Shown: positions 10,725-21,458 of the stretch, piece by piece
Layout: the number at the start of each line of letters is the position of its first letter
Position numbering within the stretch: position 1 is the stretch's first letter
Assembly: GCF_001953635.1 (NCBI RefSeq)
Contig: NZ_MEJH01000009.1
Coordinates: 168,002-232,001, forward strand
Source: Alteromonas abrolhosensis
GTDB taxonomy: Bacteria > Pseudomonadota > Gammaproteobacteria > Enterobacterales > Alteromonadaceae
Direction of reading: 5' to 3'
Length of the DNA: 64,000 bases
Position numbers and translations under genes: made by a program
The notes under the pieces: model-generated
The model's database searches: none
What the model was told of the DNA's origin: nothing
Seen by the model: only the letters and a program-made list of their open reading frames with translations

Positions 10725-11681
10725 TTAGCAATAACCGAACGACATTAAGCGCTGGTAACGCTCTTCCAGCAATTTGGTTTTATCTAGCTCTTTAAGTTGA
10801 TTAAGCTGCTGCTTAATGACGGCCTTCAAATTAGCCGCCATGCCATTGTGATCGCGGTGCGCACCACCTAATGGCTCTTCAACAATACTGTTAATCAGGC
10901 CTAGCTCTTTAATTTGTGGCGCACTTACGCCCATCGCTTCAGCAGCGAGTGGGGCTTTTTCTGCGCTTTTCCACAGAATAGACGCACAACCTTCTGGTGA
11001 AATCACCGAGTACGTAGAATATTGAAGCATATTAACACGATCGCCAACACCAATCGCTAGTGCACCACCTGAACCACCTTCACCGATAACGGTACACACG
11101 ATTGGGACGGTAAGCTCAGCCATCTCGAATAGGTTCTTCGCGATTGCCTCACTCTGGCCACGCTCTTCAGCGCCAACACCAGGATACGCTCCCGGCGTAT
11201 CGATAAAGGTGATGATAGGCATGTTAAAGCGCTCGGCCATCTTCATAAGACGCAGGGCTTTACGATAACCTTCTGGTTTAGGCATACCGAAGTTACGCTT
11301 AATTTTTTCGTTGGTGTCACGCCCTTTCTGATGACCAATAATCATCACCGGCTGATCATCCAGCATTGCTGGGCCACCAACAATCGCTTTATCGTCAGCA
11401 AACGCGCGGTCGCCAGCAAGCTCGTCGAATTCGGTAAAAATACGAGGAATGTAATCTAACGTGTATGGACGCATTGGGTGACGAGCAAGTTGAGAAACTT
11501 GCCATGCGCCAAGATCAGAAAAGATCTTTTTAGTCAGCTCTGCGCTTTTACCGCGAAGCTTATTGATTTCTTCTTCAATACCAACGTCAAACTCGCCACC
11601 TTGATTCACCAACCTAAGCTCTTCAATTTTTGCTTCTAGTTCGGCTATTGGCTGTTCAAAGTCCAAAAACTGTATACTCAT
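10725..11681 (-). CDS. accA: Acetyl-CoA carboxylase, carboxyltransferase subunit alpha
   Basis: AccA pairs with AccD to transfer the carboxyl group from biotin to acetyl-CoA, the first committed step of fatty acid synthesis. The protein is 318 aa (E. coli 319) and shows family blocks such as [46 protein letters not shown] and [15 protein letters not shown], which include the oxyanion-forming glycines. It lies 68 bp after dnaE in the conserved rnhB-dnaE-accA order and is the last gene of the block, closed by the terminator at 10613-10656. Confidence 0.97.
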   Translation of the reverse strand: MSIQFLDFEQPIAELEAKIEELRLVNQGGEFDVGIEEEINKLRGKSAELTKKIFSDLGAWQVSQLARHPMRPYTLDYIPRIFTEFDELAGDRAFADDKAIVGGPAMLDDQPVMIIGHQKGRDTNEKIKRNFGMPKPEGYRKALRLMKMAERFNMPIITFIDTPGAYPGVGAEERGQSEAIAKNLFEMAELTVPIVCTVIGEGGSGGALAIGVGDRVNMLQYSTYSVISPEGCASILWKSAEKAPLAAEAMGVSAPQIKELGLINSIVEEPLGGAHRDHNGMAANLKAVIKQQLNQLKELDKTKLLEERYQRLMSFGYC

Positions 11682-11749
11682 TTCATGTCCTATTCGTACT
11701 ACGCTCGTCTATGCAAACGCGAGATGTCCAATCTATCGAACTCTTACCC

Positions 11750-14700
11750 TTAATGGTAGAGAATTGAAACGGCTTTGTCTCCCAAACATTGTTTGAGATC
11801 GTGCAAAAGTTGGTCTTCAGGGGTAACGTACCATCTTGCACCACACGCTAGGGTTACTTCAGCGTCTGGATGGGTTACCGCTAACTGAACAGGACAACTT
11901 CCACCGTTAAATGCCTGCAGGATAGATTGCATCTGACTCATTTTCTTCGGTTCAAGCAGCTGGGTATCAATATTAAGTGCCAGCGCTCTCGCGTTTTTCT
12001 CTCGTGCCTGAACAATGTCCATTACATCACGGGCGGTGATTGTATTGCCCCCAGAGAAATCATCAAAGCTGACCTGTCCCTTTATAAGCAATATTCTGTC
12101 AGTTTCTAACACACTTTCGAACTGTTCGTACATATCGGGGAAGAAACGTACGTCTATTCTGGCACTCTTATCATCCAGTGTCACTATGGCCCAGCGACGA
12201 CCCCGCTTGTTCGTCATAACACGCACACCAAGCACCAATCCTACTGCGCTGGCCATTTGGTCCTTGTTCGTTGGTTTTAAATCAACTAAACGCCCGTCGG
12301 TGTAGTAACGCAGTTCTTCCGCGTACTGATTGATGGGGTGACCGGTTAAGTACAAGCCCAAGGTATCTTTTTCACCTTCTAGCCATACTTTCTCAGGCCA
12401 TTCAGGGACGTCAGCAAACGCTTGCTTCACGTCTTCTGGCTCGGTAGTCAGTAACCCGAACATGTCTGACTGACCAAAAGACTCGGCTTTTGCGTGCTGT
12501 CCAGCGGCGGCAAGGGCTTCGGGTAAACTCGCCATAAGACTAGCGCGATGCGGACCTAAGTTATCCATTGCCCCCGCTAATACTAGCTTTTCAAGTACCC
12601 GTTTGTTTACGCGTTTAATGTCTATCTTGGCGCAGAAATCAAAAAGATCTTTAAATGCCCCTTGGGTCTCCCGCGCTTCAATAATCGCCTCAATCGGGCC
12701 TTCACCTACCCCTTTAATCGCACCGATACCGTAAACAATGCGACCTTCGCTATCGACGGTAAATTTGTATTTACCCGCATTTAAATCTGGCGGCAGTATT
12801 TCGATGCCCATGCGCTCACATTCATCGACAAGCGTCACGATTTTATCGGTGTTATCCATATCTGCCGACATTACCGCAGCCATGAATTCCGCAGGATAAT
12901 GCACTTTCAGCCACAGGGTTTGGTAAGACACCAACGCGTAAGCAGCAGAGTGAGATTTGTTAAACCCGTAACCCGCGAACTTTTCTACCAAGTCGAAGAT
13001 TTTCATCGCTAGATCTGGGTCAATATTATTGCCCTTCGCACCCTCAGCGAACGTGCCGCGCTGCTTGGCCATTTCTTCTGGCTTTTTCTTACCCATAGCA
13101 CGACGAAGCAAGTCAGCGCCGCCCAGCGAGTAGCCCGCCATTTCCTGGGCTATCTGCATTACCTGTTCCTGATACAAGATAATGCCATAGGTAGGCTCTA
13201 GAATTTCTTTCAAGCACTCGTGCTGATATTCAGCATCGGGGTAGGAAATTTCTTCACGTCCGTGCTTACGATCAATAAAGTTATCTACCATGCCTGATTG
13301 CAGCGGGCCCGGACGGAACAGGGCCACCAGTGCGATAATATCTTCGAAGCAGTCAGGTTTAAGGCGCTTAATTAGTTCTTTCATACCGCGAGATTCCAGC
13401 TGGAATACCGCAGTTGTCTCGGCGTTTTGAAGGGTTCTGAAACTCTTAGGATCTTCAAGCGGAATGGCGCTGATATCTACATCAACGTTTTTCCCTTCTT
13501 TGATCATATCTATTGCCCACTGAATAATAGTCAGCGTACGAAGACCTAAGAAGTCGAATTTTACCAAGCCCGCCGTTTCAACGTCGTTTTTGTCGAACTG
13601 GGTTACGGGGTTTTTACCTTCGTCATCACAATACAAAGGCGAGAAATCAGTAATTGTGGTTGGCGCAATAACAACACCACCGGCGTGCTTACCGGCATTT
13701 CGGGTAACCCCTTCAAGTATTCGCGCCATATCGATAAGGTCTTTCACCTCCTCATCGCTTTCATACACTTCTGGTAGCTGTGGCTCAGCTTTAAACGCCT
13801 TCTCTAGCGTCATGCCAGGGTCAGGTGGAATCAGCTTCGAGATTCTGTCTACAAAGCCGTAAGGGTGACCAAGCACGCGGCCAACATCACGCACTACCGC
13901 TTTTGCCGCCATTGTTCCAAACGTAATGATTTGCGATACCGCCTGACGTCCGTAAAGCTCAGCAACGTGGTCGATTACCTCGTCTCGTCTATCCATACAG
14001 AAGTCGACGTCGAAGTCGGGCATGGATACACGCTCTGGGTTCAAGAAACGTTCGAATAGCAAGTCGAATTCAAGCGGGTCTAGGTCGGTAATTTTTAGGG
14101 CATAAGCCACCAGTGAACCCGCACCAGAACCCCGCCCTGGCCCTACCGGAATTCCGTTATCCTTACTCCACTGAATGAACTCCATTACAATAAGGAAGTA
14201 GCCTGGGAAACCCATTTGGTTGATAACTTCAAGCTCAATGCGAAGTCGGTCATCGTACTCTAACCGTTTCGCTTTGCGCACTTCTTCATCGGGAAATAGA
14301 AATTCTAGACGTTCTTCCAACCCCTCTTCAGACACCTTAACCAAGAAGTCTTCGGTGGTCATGCCGCCGGTTGGAAATTGCGGTAAGAAGTACTCGTTTA
14401 ACCGTACGGTAACGTTACAGCGCTTGGCAATTTCAACCGTATTTTCTATGGCTTCAGGAATATCGCTAAATAACTCCACCATTTCCTCTGCAGTGCGCAG
14501 ATATTGCTGGTCGCTGTATCGTTTAGGTCGGCGGTTATCATCAAGCGTGTAGCCATCGTGAATACATACTCGAATTTCGTGAGCATCAAAACCTTCCCGG
14601 TCTATGAAGCACACTTCATTGGTGGCTACCACGGGTAAATCACGCTGCTCAGCAAGCTCCACGGCAAGGTGTAAGTAATCCTCTTCACCCTGTCTGCCGG

Positions 14701-15214
14701 TTCGAATAAGCTCTAAATAGAAACGGTCAGGAAAATGTGTTTGATAAAACTCAAGGGCACTATCGAGAATTTTGGCGTTGTTTTTCATTAAACCCACACC
14801 AACGTCACCGTGCTGTGCGCCTGACAACACAATCACACCTTCACTATGCTCTGCTAACCATTCTTGATCGATAACCGCACGGTGTGCCAAGTGTCCACGA
14901 AGGTAGGCCTTGGAGATAAGAATAGTAATATTCTTATATCCCTCATTGTTCATTGCAATAAGGGTTAGTCTGAAAGGCTCATCGCCAAAGACTTCATTGG
15001 TAACCCAAAAATCGGTACCAATGATGGGTTTTATACCTAAGTTATGTGCTTCTGAATAAAATTTTACCAAGCCACACATATTCATTTGGTCGGTGATCGC
15101 CACGGCAGGCATGCCAAGCGCGGCCACTTTACCCAGAATAGGCTTAACCTTATTCAGGCCGTCCATCATCGAAAAGTCGCTGTGAACACGTAAATGAATA
15201 AATGGCGATGACAT
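11750..15214 (-). CDS. dnaE: DNA polymerase III alpha subunit
   Basis: This is the replicative polymerase catalytic subunit. The 1154-aa product (E. coli 1160) starts with the PHP domain ([13 protein letters not shown]) and continues to the C-family palm, whose catalytic aspartates lie in [13 protein letters not shown] at about residues 400-412. [14 protein letters not shown] comes shortly before it. Helix-hairpin-helix and OB-fold regions follow in the C-terminal third. It starts 4 bp after the rnhB stop, so the two are very likely co-translated. No frameshift or missing catalytic residue was seen. Confidence 0.97.
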   Translation of the reverse strand: MSSPFIHLRVHSDFSMMDGLNKVKPILGKVAALGMPAVAITDQMNMCGLVKFYSEAHNLGIKPIIGTDFWVTNEVFGDEPFRLTLIAMNNEGYKNITILISKAYLRGHLAHRAVIDQEWLAEHSEGVIVLSGAQHGDVGVGLMKNNAKILDSALEFYQTHFPDRFYLELIRTGRQGEEDYLHLAVELAEQRDLPVVATNEVCFIDREGFDAHEIRVCIHDGYTLDDNRRPKRYSDQQYLRTAEEMVELFSDIPEAIENTVEIAKRCNVTVRLNEYFLPQFPTGGMTTEDFLVKVSEEGLEERLEFLFPDEEVRKAKRLEYDDRLRIELEVINQMGFPGYFLIVMEFIQWSKDNGIPVGPGRGSGAGSLVAYALKITDLDPLEFDLLFERFLNPERVSMPDFDVDFCMDRRDEVIDHVAELYGRQAVSQIITFGTMAAKAVVRDVGRVLGHPYGFVDRISKLIPPDPGMTLEKAFKAEPQLPEVYESDEEVKDLIDMARILEGVTRNAGKHAGGVVIAPTTITDFSPLYCDDEGKNPVTQFDKNDVETAGLVKFDFLGLRTLTIIQWAIDMIKEGKNVDVDISAIPLEDPKSFRTLQNAETTAVFQLESRGMKELIKRLKPDCFEDIIALVALFRPGPLQSGMVDNFIDRKHGREEISYPDAEYQHECLKEILEPTYGIILYQEQVMQIAQEMAGYSLGGADLLRRAMGKKKPEEMAKQRGTFAEGAKGNNIDPDLAMKIFDLVEKFAGYGFNKSHSAAYALVSYQTLWLKVHYPAEFMAAVMSADMDNTDKIVTLVDECERMGIEILPPDLNAGKYKFTVDSEGRIVYGIGAIKGVGEGPIEAIIEARETQGAFKDLFDFCAKIDIKRVNKRVLEKLVLAGAMDNLGPHRASLMASLPEALAAAGQHAKAESFGQSDMFGLLTTEPEDVKQAFADVPEWPEKVWLEGEKDTLGLYLTGHPINQYAEELRYYTDGRLVDLKPTNKDQMASAVGLVLGVRVMTNKRGRRWAIVTLDDKSARIDVRFFPDMYEQFESVLETDRILLIKGQVSFDDFSGGNTITARDVMDIVQAREKNARALALNIDTQLLEPKKMSQMQSILQAFNGGSCPVQLAVTHPDAEVTLACGARWYVTPEDQLLHDLKQCLGDKAVSILYH

Positions 15215-15218
15215 GATG

Positions 15219-15791
15219 TTATTTCTCTTCGAGTAGCGCTTTTACAGGTTTAAAACTTTTTCGATAGCAATCTAAGATGCCATATTCAGCGATGGCTTCA
15301 AAGTGTGCTTTTGTGGGGTAACCTTTGTGCCCGGCAAAGTTATATTGCGGGTAGGCCTCGTGAAGCGAAATCATATCGTTGTCTCGCTCTACTTTGGCAA
15401 TGATGGACGCAGCGGAAATTTCTGCGTGCAGGCTATCGCCTTTCACTACCGCTTCAGACTCAAAATTCCAAGCAGGAACGCGGTTGCCGTCTACGCGTAC
15501 AAAGTCAGGTTTTACTGGCAAACCTTCCACTGCGCGGATCATTGCGAGCATGGTAGCGTGCAGTATATTGAGCTTGTCTATTTCTTCTGGGCTCGCTCTG
15601 CCGATATTCCAGTAGAGTGCTTTTTCACGAATTTCTTGGGCAAGCGCTACGCGCTTTTTTTCACTCAGTTTCTTAGAGTCGGTTAGCCCTTCAATGGGGT
15701 TTTCAGGGTCGAGAATGACCGCGGCAGTGACCACATCACCTACTAACGGGCCGCGACCCACTTCATCAACGCCGGCAATTAACTTATGCAA
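15219..15791 (-). CDS. rnhB: Ribonuclease HII
   Basis: RNase HII removes ribonucleotides and RNA primers from RNA-DNA hybrids. [15 protein letters not shown] near the N-terminus holds the first catalytic Asp and Glu, and [12 protein letters not shown] and the GHKGYPTK block complete the family pattern. I place the start at the TTG at 15791, giving 190 aa, because GGAGGA lies 5-6 nt upstream inside the end of lpxB and because the family begins just before the AGVDE motif. This makes an 8-nt overlap with lpxB, typical of translational coupling. A longer reading to 15833 only adds residues from the lpxB overlap. Confidence 0.94.
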   Translation of the reverse strand: MHKLIAGVDEVGRGPLVGDVVTAAVILDPENPIEGLTDSKKLSEKKRVALAQEIREKALYWNIGRASPEEIDKLNILHATMLAMIRAVEGLPVKPDFVRVDGNRVPAWNFESEAVVKGDSLHAEISAASIIAKVERDNDMISLHEAYPQYNFAGHKGYPTKAHFEAIAEYGILDCYRKSFKPVKALLEEK

Positions 15792-16932
15792 ACAATTCCT
15801 CCACGACAGCTTTTGCTGCTGTTTTATCAGCATTGCATTTTAGCGTATGGTGGAGGTCGGTGAAACGGGAAATCAGGGCAGAATTATCACTTTCGAAAAA
15901 GTTAAGTAACTGATTGCTCATATTCTCTGCGTTTACCTCTTCTTGAAGTAATTCAGGAATAATTGCCTCATCAGCCAATAAGTTTGGCAAAGTGAAAAAC
16001 GGCGCTTTGTACAAGCGCTGCATAATTTTATACGTGAGCGGTGACAGTTTGTAGGCAGCTACCATAGGGCGCTTGCACAGCATCGCTTCTAAGGTAGCCG
16101 TGCCTGATGCGAGCAAGATAACATCGCTAGCTATCATCGCATCCCGCGATGTGCCTTGGGTTACCTGAATGGGTAAACGTTCCTCTGCATTATCAGCTTC
16201 AAGCAAAATCGCTTTTATTTGCGCAAGCCGATGCTCGTTAGCGGCAGGAATTAGAAATTGAATGTCGCTGCGTTTAGCATGAATAGCTTCTATGGTCTCA
16301 AGAAAAACTGGAAGTAGTGTATCCACTTCGCCGCGTCGCGAGCCGGGAAGTACTGCCAGTACGGGAGCATTACCATCTATACCTAATGCGTCTCGTGATG
16401 CGCGTTGATCCGGCACAATGGCTATAGCATCAGCCATTGTATGCCCTACGAAGGTGTAGGGAACATTGTATTTGTCGTAAACCTGCTGCTCAAAAGGAAA
16501 TAAACCTAATACGCGATTAGCTGCTTTCGCTATTTTATGTATGCGCTTTTCACGCCACGCCCATACAGTAGGACTTACATAGTGCATGGTTTTGATGCCG
16601 CGGGCTTTAAGTGCTTTTTCTACTCTTAAGTTAAAATCAGGCGCATCTATACCCACAAAAATATCGGGTGGGTTTTGCTCGAAGTGTGCGAGCAGCTGCT
16701 TTTTAACTTTTAAGATGGCAGGTAGATGGGAAAGGACTTCAACAAGTCCCATAACTGACAAGGTTTCCATATCGAACAGACTATGAAAACCCGCGTTTAT
16801 CATATTTGGACCGCCAATACCTTCGATAACCGCATCGGGATATTGGCGTTTTAACTCTGCAACCATTCCGGCGGCAAGGACGTCACCAGAGGGCTCTCCG
16901 GCAACCATGCCGATACGAATTGGTTTAGACAT
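15784..16932 (-). CDS. lpxB: Lipid-A-disaccharide synthase
   Basis: LpxB (GT19) joins UDP-2,3-diacylglucosamine and lipid X into the disaccharide core of lipid A at the inner membrane. The product is 382 aa (E. coli 382). It shows [17 protein letters not shown] at the N-terminus, [11 protein letters not shown], the [10 protein letters not shown] block, LPGSRRGEV and [12 protein letters not shown], all family hallmarks. It begins 2 bp after lpxA and overlaps rnhB, keeping the enterobacterial lpxA-lpxB-rnhB order. Confidence 0.97.
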   Translation of the reverse strand: MSKPIRIGMVAGEPSGDVLAAGMVAELKRQYPDAVIEGIGGPNMINAGFHSLFDMETLSVMGLVEVLSHLPAILKVKKQLLAHFEQNPPDIFVGIDAPDFNLRVEKALKARGIKTMHYVSPTVWAWREKRIHKIAKAANRVLGLFPFEQQVYDKYNVPYTFVGHTMADAIAIVPDQRASRDALGIDGNAPVLAVLPGSRRGEVDTLLPVFLETIEAIHAKRSDIQFLIPAANEHRLAQIKAILLEADNAEERLPIQVTQGTSRDAMIASDVILLASGTATLEAMLCKRPMVAAYKLSPLTYKIMQRLYKAPFFTLPNLLADEAIIPELLQEEVNAENMSNQLLNFFESDNSALISRFTDLHHTLKCNADKTAAKAVVEELFA

Positions 16933-16934
16933 AA

Positions 16935-17705
16935 TTAGCGAATAATGCCTCGCTTGGAGTCCTGTAAGAACTTCACCATAAGTGCTACACCGGGGAATTC
17001 CTGTGCAGGCTCGGCAAGCTTTTCAATGGCTTCGTCTACTGTGTTACCTTCGCGGTATATCGCTTTATAAGCGCGCTTAATAGCCATTACTTCTTCTTTG
17101 CTAAAACCACGGCGCTTAAGTCCTTCAGAGTTAATTCCCTGTGGAATATTCTTTTGGCCGCTGACCATAACAAAAGGAGGCACATCGCGCAGGATAATAC
17201 CGCCAGCACCCAAGAACGAATGCGCACCAATCTTACAGAATTGGTGAATACCTGCAGCACCACCAACGATCACGTGGTCGTCCATGTGGACATGACCAGC
17301 AATCGCAACACTGTTTGCAATAATGATGTCGTTGCCAAGAACACAATCATGGGCCACATGAGAGTTGGCCATAAATAAACAGCGAGAACCGATTATAGTA
17401 ATGCTGTTGTCTTGAATAGTGCCTCGGTGAACGGTTACCCCTTCCCTAAACTCATTATTATCACCAATAACAAGCTCAGTAGGTTCACCCGCATATTTTT
17501 TATCTTGGCAGTCTTCACCTATTGAAGAAAACTGATAAAACTTATTGTTTTTACCGATACGCGTTGGGCCGCGTACCACCACATGTGATTTCAGAATACA
17601 GCCATCGCCTATGGTGACGTTGTCGTCAACCACGCAAAATGGGCCAATGGTGACATTTTCACCAATCGTTGCACTTTCTGAAATTACCGCAGTAGGATGG
17701 ATCAC
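16935..17705 (-). CDS. lpxA: Acyl-[ACP]-UDP-N-acetylglucosamine O-acyltransferase
   Basis: LpxA catalyses the first step of lipid A synthesis, moving a 3-hydroxyacyl chain from ACP to UDP-GlcNAc. The 256-aa protein is a left-handed beta-helix made of hexapeptide repeats (for example IGENVTIGPFCVV at residues 14-26), with the catalytic His in NSHVAHDCVLGN and a C-terminal helical domain. Spacing is 1 bp to fabZ and 2 bp to lpxB, so the three form one transcript. Chain-length specificity cannot be read safely. Confidence 0.96.
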   Translation of the reverse strand: MIHPTAVISESATIGENVTIGPFCVVDDNVTIGDGCILKSHVVVRGPTRIGKNNKFYQFSSIGEDCQDKKYAGEPTELVIGDNNEFREGVTVHRGTIQDNSITIIGSRCLFMANSHVAHDCVLGNDIIIANSVAIAGHVHMDDHVIVGGAAGIHQFCKIGAHSFLGAGGIILRDVPPFVMVSGQKNIPQGINSEGLKRRGFSKEEVMAIKRAYKAIYREGNTVDEAIEKLAEPAQEFPGVALMVKFLQDSKRGIIR

Positions 17706-17706
17706 G

Positions 17707-18156
17707 TTACGCTATCTCTCTCATCGCACACATAAACTCTGCAACACAAGCGATGTCGCCATCGACGCTTGCAGTACCTTTAAATTTCCAAATCCCTCTG
17801 CGCTCTTTTACTAGAGCAACATCAAACTCAAGCCTGTCACCTGGAACGACAGGACGCTTAAAGCGTGCGTTATCAATTCCTGCATACAAGTATAACTTAT
17901 CATTGTTACCCATTGTCTTAAATCCTAGGACACCGGCAGCCTGTGCCATTGCTTCAAGAATTAATACACCTGGGAAAATTGGCTGTTCAGGGAAGTGCCC
18001 CATGAAACACGGCTCATTGATAGTGATATTTTTATAAGCCTTTACAGACTCACCCAGAACATAGTCTGTTACACGATCAACAAGTAGGAACGGATACCGA
18101 TGTGGTAGTAATTCCAATATTTCCTGAATTTCGATGGTATTAAGTGAATTGGCCAA
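17707..18156 (-). CDS. fabZ: 3-hydroxyacyl-[acyl-carrier-protein] dehydratase FabZ
   Basis: FabZ dehydrates 3-hydroxyacyl-ACP in fatty acid elongation and competes with lipid A synthesis for 3-hydroxymyristoyl-ACP. The hotdog-fold markers are [14 protein letters not shown], the catalytic His in [20 protein letters not shown], and [17 protein letters not shown] use the TTG at 18156 (149 aa) because AGGAGA lies about 7 nt upstream and the length matches the family; the frame is open a further 8 codons. It is the first gene of the lpxA-lpxB-rnhB-dnaE-accA unit. Normally lpxD would precede it; here it is missing. Confidence 0.96.
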   Translation of the reverse strand: MANSLNTIEIQEILELLPHRYPFLLVDRVTDYVLGESVKAYKNITINEPCFMGHFPEQPIFPGVLILEAMAQAAGVLGFKTMGNNDKLYLYAGIDNARFKRPVVPGDRLEFDVALVKERRGIWKFKGTASVDGDIACVAEFMCAMREIA

Positions 18157-18193
18157 AAACTTTCTCCTGTATACAAGCATGACCTACAACTGT

Positions 18194-18219
18194 TTTATAC
18201 CAATGTTTGTGATTGGTAT
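18194..18219 (-). promoter_or_regulatory. Extended -10 promoter of fabZ with overlapping palindrome
   Basis: On the minus strand TGGTATAAA (extended -10, hexamer at 18199-18194) sits about 40 nt before the fabZ start. Overlapping it is an inverted repeat, ATACCAAT-N7-ATTGGTAT (18197-18219), which covers the spacer. That position would suit a repressor operator, although I know no regulator with this consensus. A dispersed repeat is an alternative explanation. Confidence 0.45.
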
Positions 18220-18276
18220 TTTGGTCAAACTCGCCGTAAAAACTAAAAACGGCGGCAACCATACGCTGTTAAGCGC

Positions 18277-18316
18277 AAAAAACAAATCAGACCAACACCT
18301 TTGGGGAGTTGGCCTG
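18277..18316 (-). terminator. Intrinsic terminator downstream of skp
   Basis: Minus-strand stem CAGGCCAAC / GTTGGTCTG (9 bp with one G-U pair, 11-nt loop) followed by ATTTGTTTTTT. It lies 30 nt after the skp stop and separates the pyrH...skp unit from fabZ...accA. Confidence 0.75.
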
Positions 18317-18345
18317 ATAAATTTTACAACTACTCGTGTAGTTGA

Positions 18346-18861
18346 TTAGTTAGTTTTGCTTACTTGCTGAAGAACTTGCTCAGATAAGTCGTGCTCTTCT
18401 TTTGCAAACGCAACTGCACCAGCATTAAGCACTAGGTCGTAACCTTGCTTCGCTGCAACAGAGTCGATAGCTTGCTTGATAAGACCAAGAAGTTTGTTGC
18501 GCTCTTCGTTGCTACGACGTTGGATATTTTGCTGTAAAGGTTGACCCTTTTTAGCTAGCTCTTCACGTACTGACAAGATTTTTTGTTCTAGTTCTTTCTT
18601 CTCTGCATCGCTCATTGTTGCCGCGTCGCGTTGAAGACGTTCTGCATAGAACTGACCATCGCGCTGCAGTTGATTCACTTCTTCAAGCTGATCTTTAAAC
18701 TCAGCCTGAATAGCGTTTTGAATTTCAGCCGCTTGAGGCATCGCTTGGAAAATACCTTGCACATCGACAACCGCAACTTTCTGCTCTGCCATTACAGATG
18801 TACTAACTAAAGCGCTACCCAACATTGCTCCTGCAACGATATGTTTAACCAACTGTTTCAA
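18346..18861 (-). CDS. skp: Periplasmic chaperone Skp (OmpH)
   Basis: Skp binds unfolded outer-membrane proteins after Sec export and delivers them to BamA. The 171-aa precursor has a signal peptide ending near SVMA (residue 25), then the beta-body strand KVAVVDVQGIFQAMPQ and a long coiled-coil arm rich in Glu, Lys and Gln (about residues 55-130). The C-terminal part returns to the trimerisation body. It lies 61 bp after bamA on the same strand, the conserved order, and is followed by a terminator. Confidence 0.94.
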   Translation of the reverse strand: MKQLVKHIVAGAMLGSALVSTSVMAEQKVAVVDVQGIFQAMPQAAEIQNAIQAEFKDQLEEVNQLQRDGQFYAERLQRDAATMSDAEKKELEQKILSVREELAKKGQPLQQNIQRRSNEERNKLLGLIKQAIDSVAAKQGYDLVLNAGAVAFAKEEHDLSEQVLQQVSKTN

Positions 18862-18922
18862 AGGGAACTCCTTTTGTGAATCTTATTATAGAGCGCACCT
18901 TAGATGCGCTCGCTTTAATGTC

Positions 18923-21400
18923 TTAGAAAGTTTGACCAATATTGAAAGTGAAGAATCTTGAATCGTCACCATCACGTTCTTGTATCGCTTTCGAGAAGCT
19001 GAATACCATTGGCCCCATTGGTGAAACCCACTGGACCGATATACCTGCCGAGCTACGATACAGGCTCCAGTCAGAATAGTCCAATAGCTCGCCGTTTTGA
19101 GATGGATCTATGTCAAACTGACGGTAATAGTCATAGTCGAACTCAGTATCCCATACGTTACCCACATCCACAAACAAACTTGTACGAACTGAGTTATCCA
19201 TTTCTTCTTCAACAAATGGCGTAGGTACAATAAGCTCGATACCACCCAGAGCCATCGCGTTACCACCTAGGCTTCGTCTCGACCAAGACAGCAGTGCATC
19301 AGATGGATCGCCCGGGAACACTTCGCCATCTGGGCCAGTGATGCTTCCAGAGTTACCTAAGAATATACCGCGAGGACCGACTGTATTGTTCTCGAAACCA
19401 CGTAGTGAGTCAGAACCACCCGCAGTGAAGTTCTCTGTGAACGGTAGAATTTGCTCGTTGCCGTTTATGTCACCATATCCATTACCGTAACCAAGGCGCA
19501 CGCGCGCTAGGAAAGACCAGCGCTGATTGCGAGATAATGGAAAGTACCATTTACCATCAAATACTGACTTGAAGTAGTTAACATCTGAGTTCGGTGTAGT
19601 AATACTAAGTGAAGCACGCTGAGAAGAACCCGCCGTTGGGAATAGACCACGGTTAAGTGTACTTCTGCTCCAGCTGACACTTGCTAAGTAGCTATCGTAC
19701 TTAATGGCTGCATCTGGATCTTCACCATTAGTGAACTGATTGTAGAACTGTTCGGTTTGCTCGTAATAAGTACGGTTAAAGAGCTCGACGTTACTGTAGG
19801 TCAAGCCAAAGTTGATACGGTTGAATTCGTTAATTGGGTAACCAATGTTCGCACCAATTGACCAACGTTTAGAGTTATACTGGATAACGTTAAAGTCAGA
19901 ACCGTCGAATTCACTGTAGCCTATGCTTCCACCTAAGCTGATACCATCAATGGTAAAGTAAGGGTCGTTATAGGTGATTTGCGCACTACGCTGATAAGAA
20001 ACCGTACTAAGGTTCAGGCCAACACGCTTACCTGTACCTAAGAAGTTATCTTGCTGGATACCCGCTTGTAAACTTAGCTTCGTTCTATCACCGTAACCGA
20101 TACCGGCGTTAAACGAGCCCGAAGGCTGTTCTTTGACGTTAAAGTTAACGTCTACTTTATCTTCCGACCCCGGAATACGTATGGTTTCAAACTCAACTTC
20201 TTCCATATAGGTAAGTCGAGAAAGCTGGTTCTTAGAAGACTCCAGTAAGTTATTCGACAGCCACGTGCCTTCCATCTGGCTTACGTTCTGACGTAGTACG
20301 CTATCCGCTGTTACCACGTTACCGTTAAATTTAATACGGTTGACGTATATACGCTTACCTGGGTCAACAGACAGTGTCAGCTTAACCGTTTTGTCTTCGT
20401 CATTAATTTCAGGAACCGTAGTTACTGTTGGGTAAGCGTACCCAAAGCGACCAAGATACTTACTGATAAATTCTTCTGTATACGTCACTTCTGCTTGGTT
20501 ATACAACTCACCCGTTGTAAGCGGAAGCACGCGCTCGATATATTCTTCATGGCCAAGTACATCGCCCACTAATTCAACTTCAGAGATAGTGTACTGTTCA
20601 CCCTCTGTCACGTTCATAGCAATGTAGATGCCTGACTTTTCAGGTGTCATTGAAACTTGGGTAGAGTCGACGTTAAAACGCAAGTAACCGCGGTTCAAGT
20701 AATGGTTACGCAGCGTTTCCATATCACCTTGCAAGGTTTGTTGCTGGTAGCGGGTTTCTGATAAGAAATCCCACCAAGGTGTGTCATACTGCAGCTCGAA
20801 AGCCTCCATCAGCTCTTCGTCTGAGAAGATTTCGTTACCAACAATATTGATTTGCTCAATCTCAGCGGCATCGCCTTCTTCGAAAAGCAACTTCAAGTCT
20901 ACGCGGTTACGCGGTAACGGTGTGATGATGGCTGTTACATCAGCATTGTATTTACCAATGCTATAAAAGAAGTCTTTTAGGCCATTCTCAATAGAAGTTA
21001 GTACTGTCTTATCAAGCGGTTCACCAATGCGAACACCGTTTCCGTCCAAGCTTTCCTGTAGCTGCTCATCTTTAATATCATCGTTGCCGTCAAAAATGAT
21101 ATTGCTGATGGTAGGACGTTCAGAAACACGTACAACAAGCGTGTTTCCATCGCGAAGAATTTCAACATTCTCAAAGTGAGTTGAAGAGTACAACGAGCGA
21201 ATAAGCTGCGTTACCCTAAATGTATTAAGCTCGTCGCCAACTTGGACGGGCAAGTAGGTTAAGGCTGCACCAAGTGCAACGCGTTGCAAACCTTCCACGC
21301 GAATGTCTTCAACGACAAATTCACTGTCTTGCGCCGCAGCGTTGGCAAAGCTAGCACTGGAAAGAATGGCTCCGGCTGCTACTAACTGTTTTAACTTCAT
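18923..21400 (-). CDS. bamA: Outer membrane protein assembly factor BamA
   Basis: BamA is the essential Omp85 insertase of the BAM complex. The 825-aa precursor has a signal peptide (MKLKQLVAAGAILSSASFANA), about 400 residues of five POTRA domains beginning FVVEDIRVEGLQRV, and a C-terminal 16-strand barrel. The loop-6 VRGF-like motif appears as SLRGFENNTVGPRG, and the last residues FFTFNIGQTF give the C-terminal aromatic signature. It follows rseP and precedes skp as in E. coli. Confidence 0.97.
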   Translation of the reverse strand: MKLKQLVAAGAILSSASFANAAAQDSEFVVEDIRVEGLQRVALGAALTYLPVQVGDELNTFRVTQLIRSLYSSTHFENVEILRDGNTLVVRVSERPTISNIIFDGNDDIKDEQLQESLDGNGVRIGEPLDKTVLTSIENGLKDFFYSIGKYNADVTAIITPLPRNRVDLKLLFEEGDAAEIEQINIVGNEIFSDEELMEAFELQYDTPWWDFLSETRYQQQTLQGDMETLRNHYLNRGYLRFNVDSTQVSMTPEKSGIYIAMNVTEGEQYTISEVELVGDVLGHEEYIERVLPLTTGELYNQAEVTYTEEFISKYLGRFGYAYPTVTTVPEINDEDKTVKLTLSVDPGKRIYVNRIKFNGNVVTADSVLRQNVSQMEGTWLSNNLLESSKNQLSRLTYMEEVEFETIRIPGSEDKVDVNFNVKEQPSGSFNAGIGYGDRTKLSLQAGIQQDNFLGTGKRVGLNLSTVSYQRSAQITYNDPYFTIDGISLGGSIGYSEFDGSDFNVIQYNSKRWSIGANIGYPINEFNRINFGLTYSNVELFNRTYYEQTEQFYNQFTNGEDPDAAIKYDSYLASVSWSRSTLNRGLFPTAGSSQRASLSITTPNSDVNYFKSVFDGKWYFPLSRNQRWSFLARVRLGYGNGYGDINGNEQILPFTENFTAGGSDSLRGFENNTVGPRGIFLGNSGSITGPDGEVFPGDPSDALLSWSRRSLGGNAMALGGIELIVPTPFVEEEMDNSVRTSLFVDVGNVWDTEFDYDYYRQFDIDPSQNGELLDYSDWSLYRSSAGISVQWVSPMGPMVFSFSKAIQERDGDDSRFFTFNIGQTF

Positions 21401-21458
21401 CTATTTTTCTTTTCCTGGCCGCGTTTTGTATTAGCTGTTTTGTACTTCCTGATTTGTA

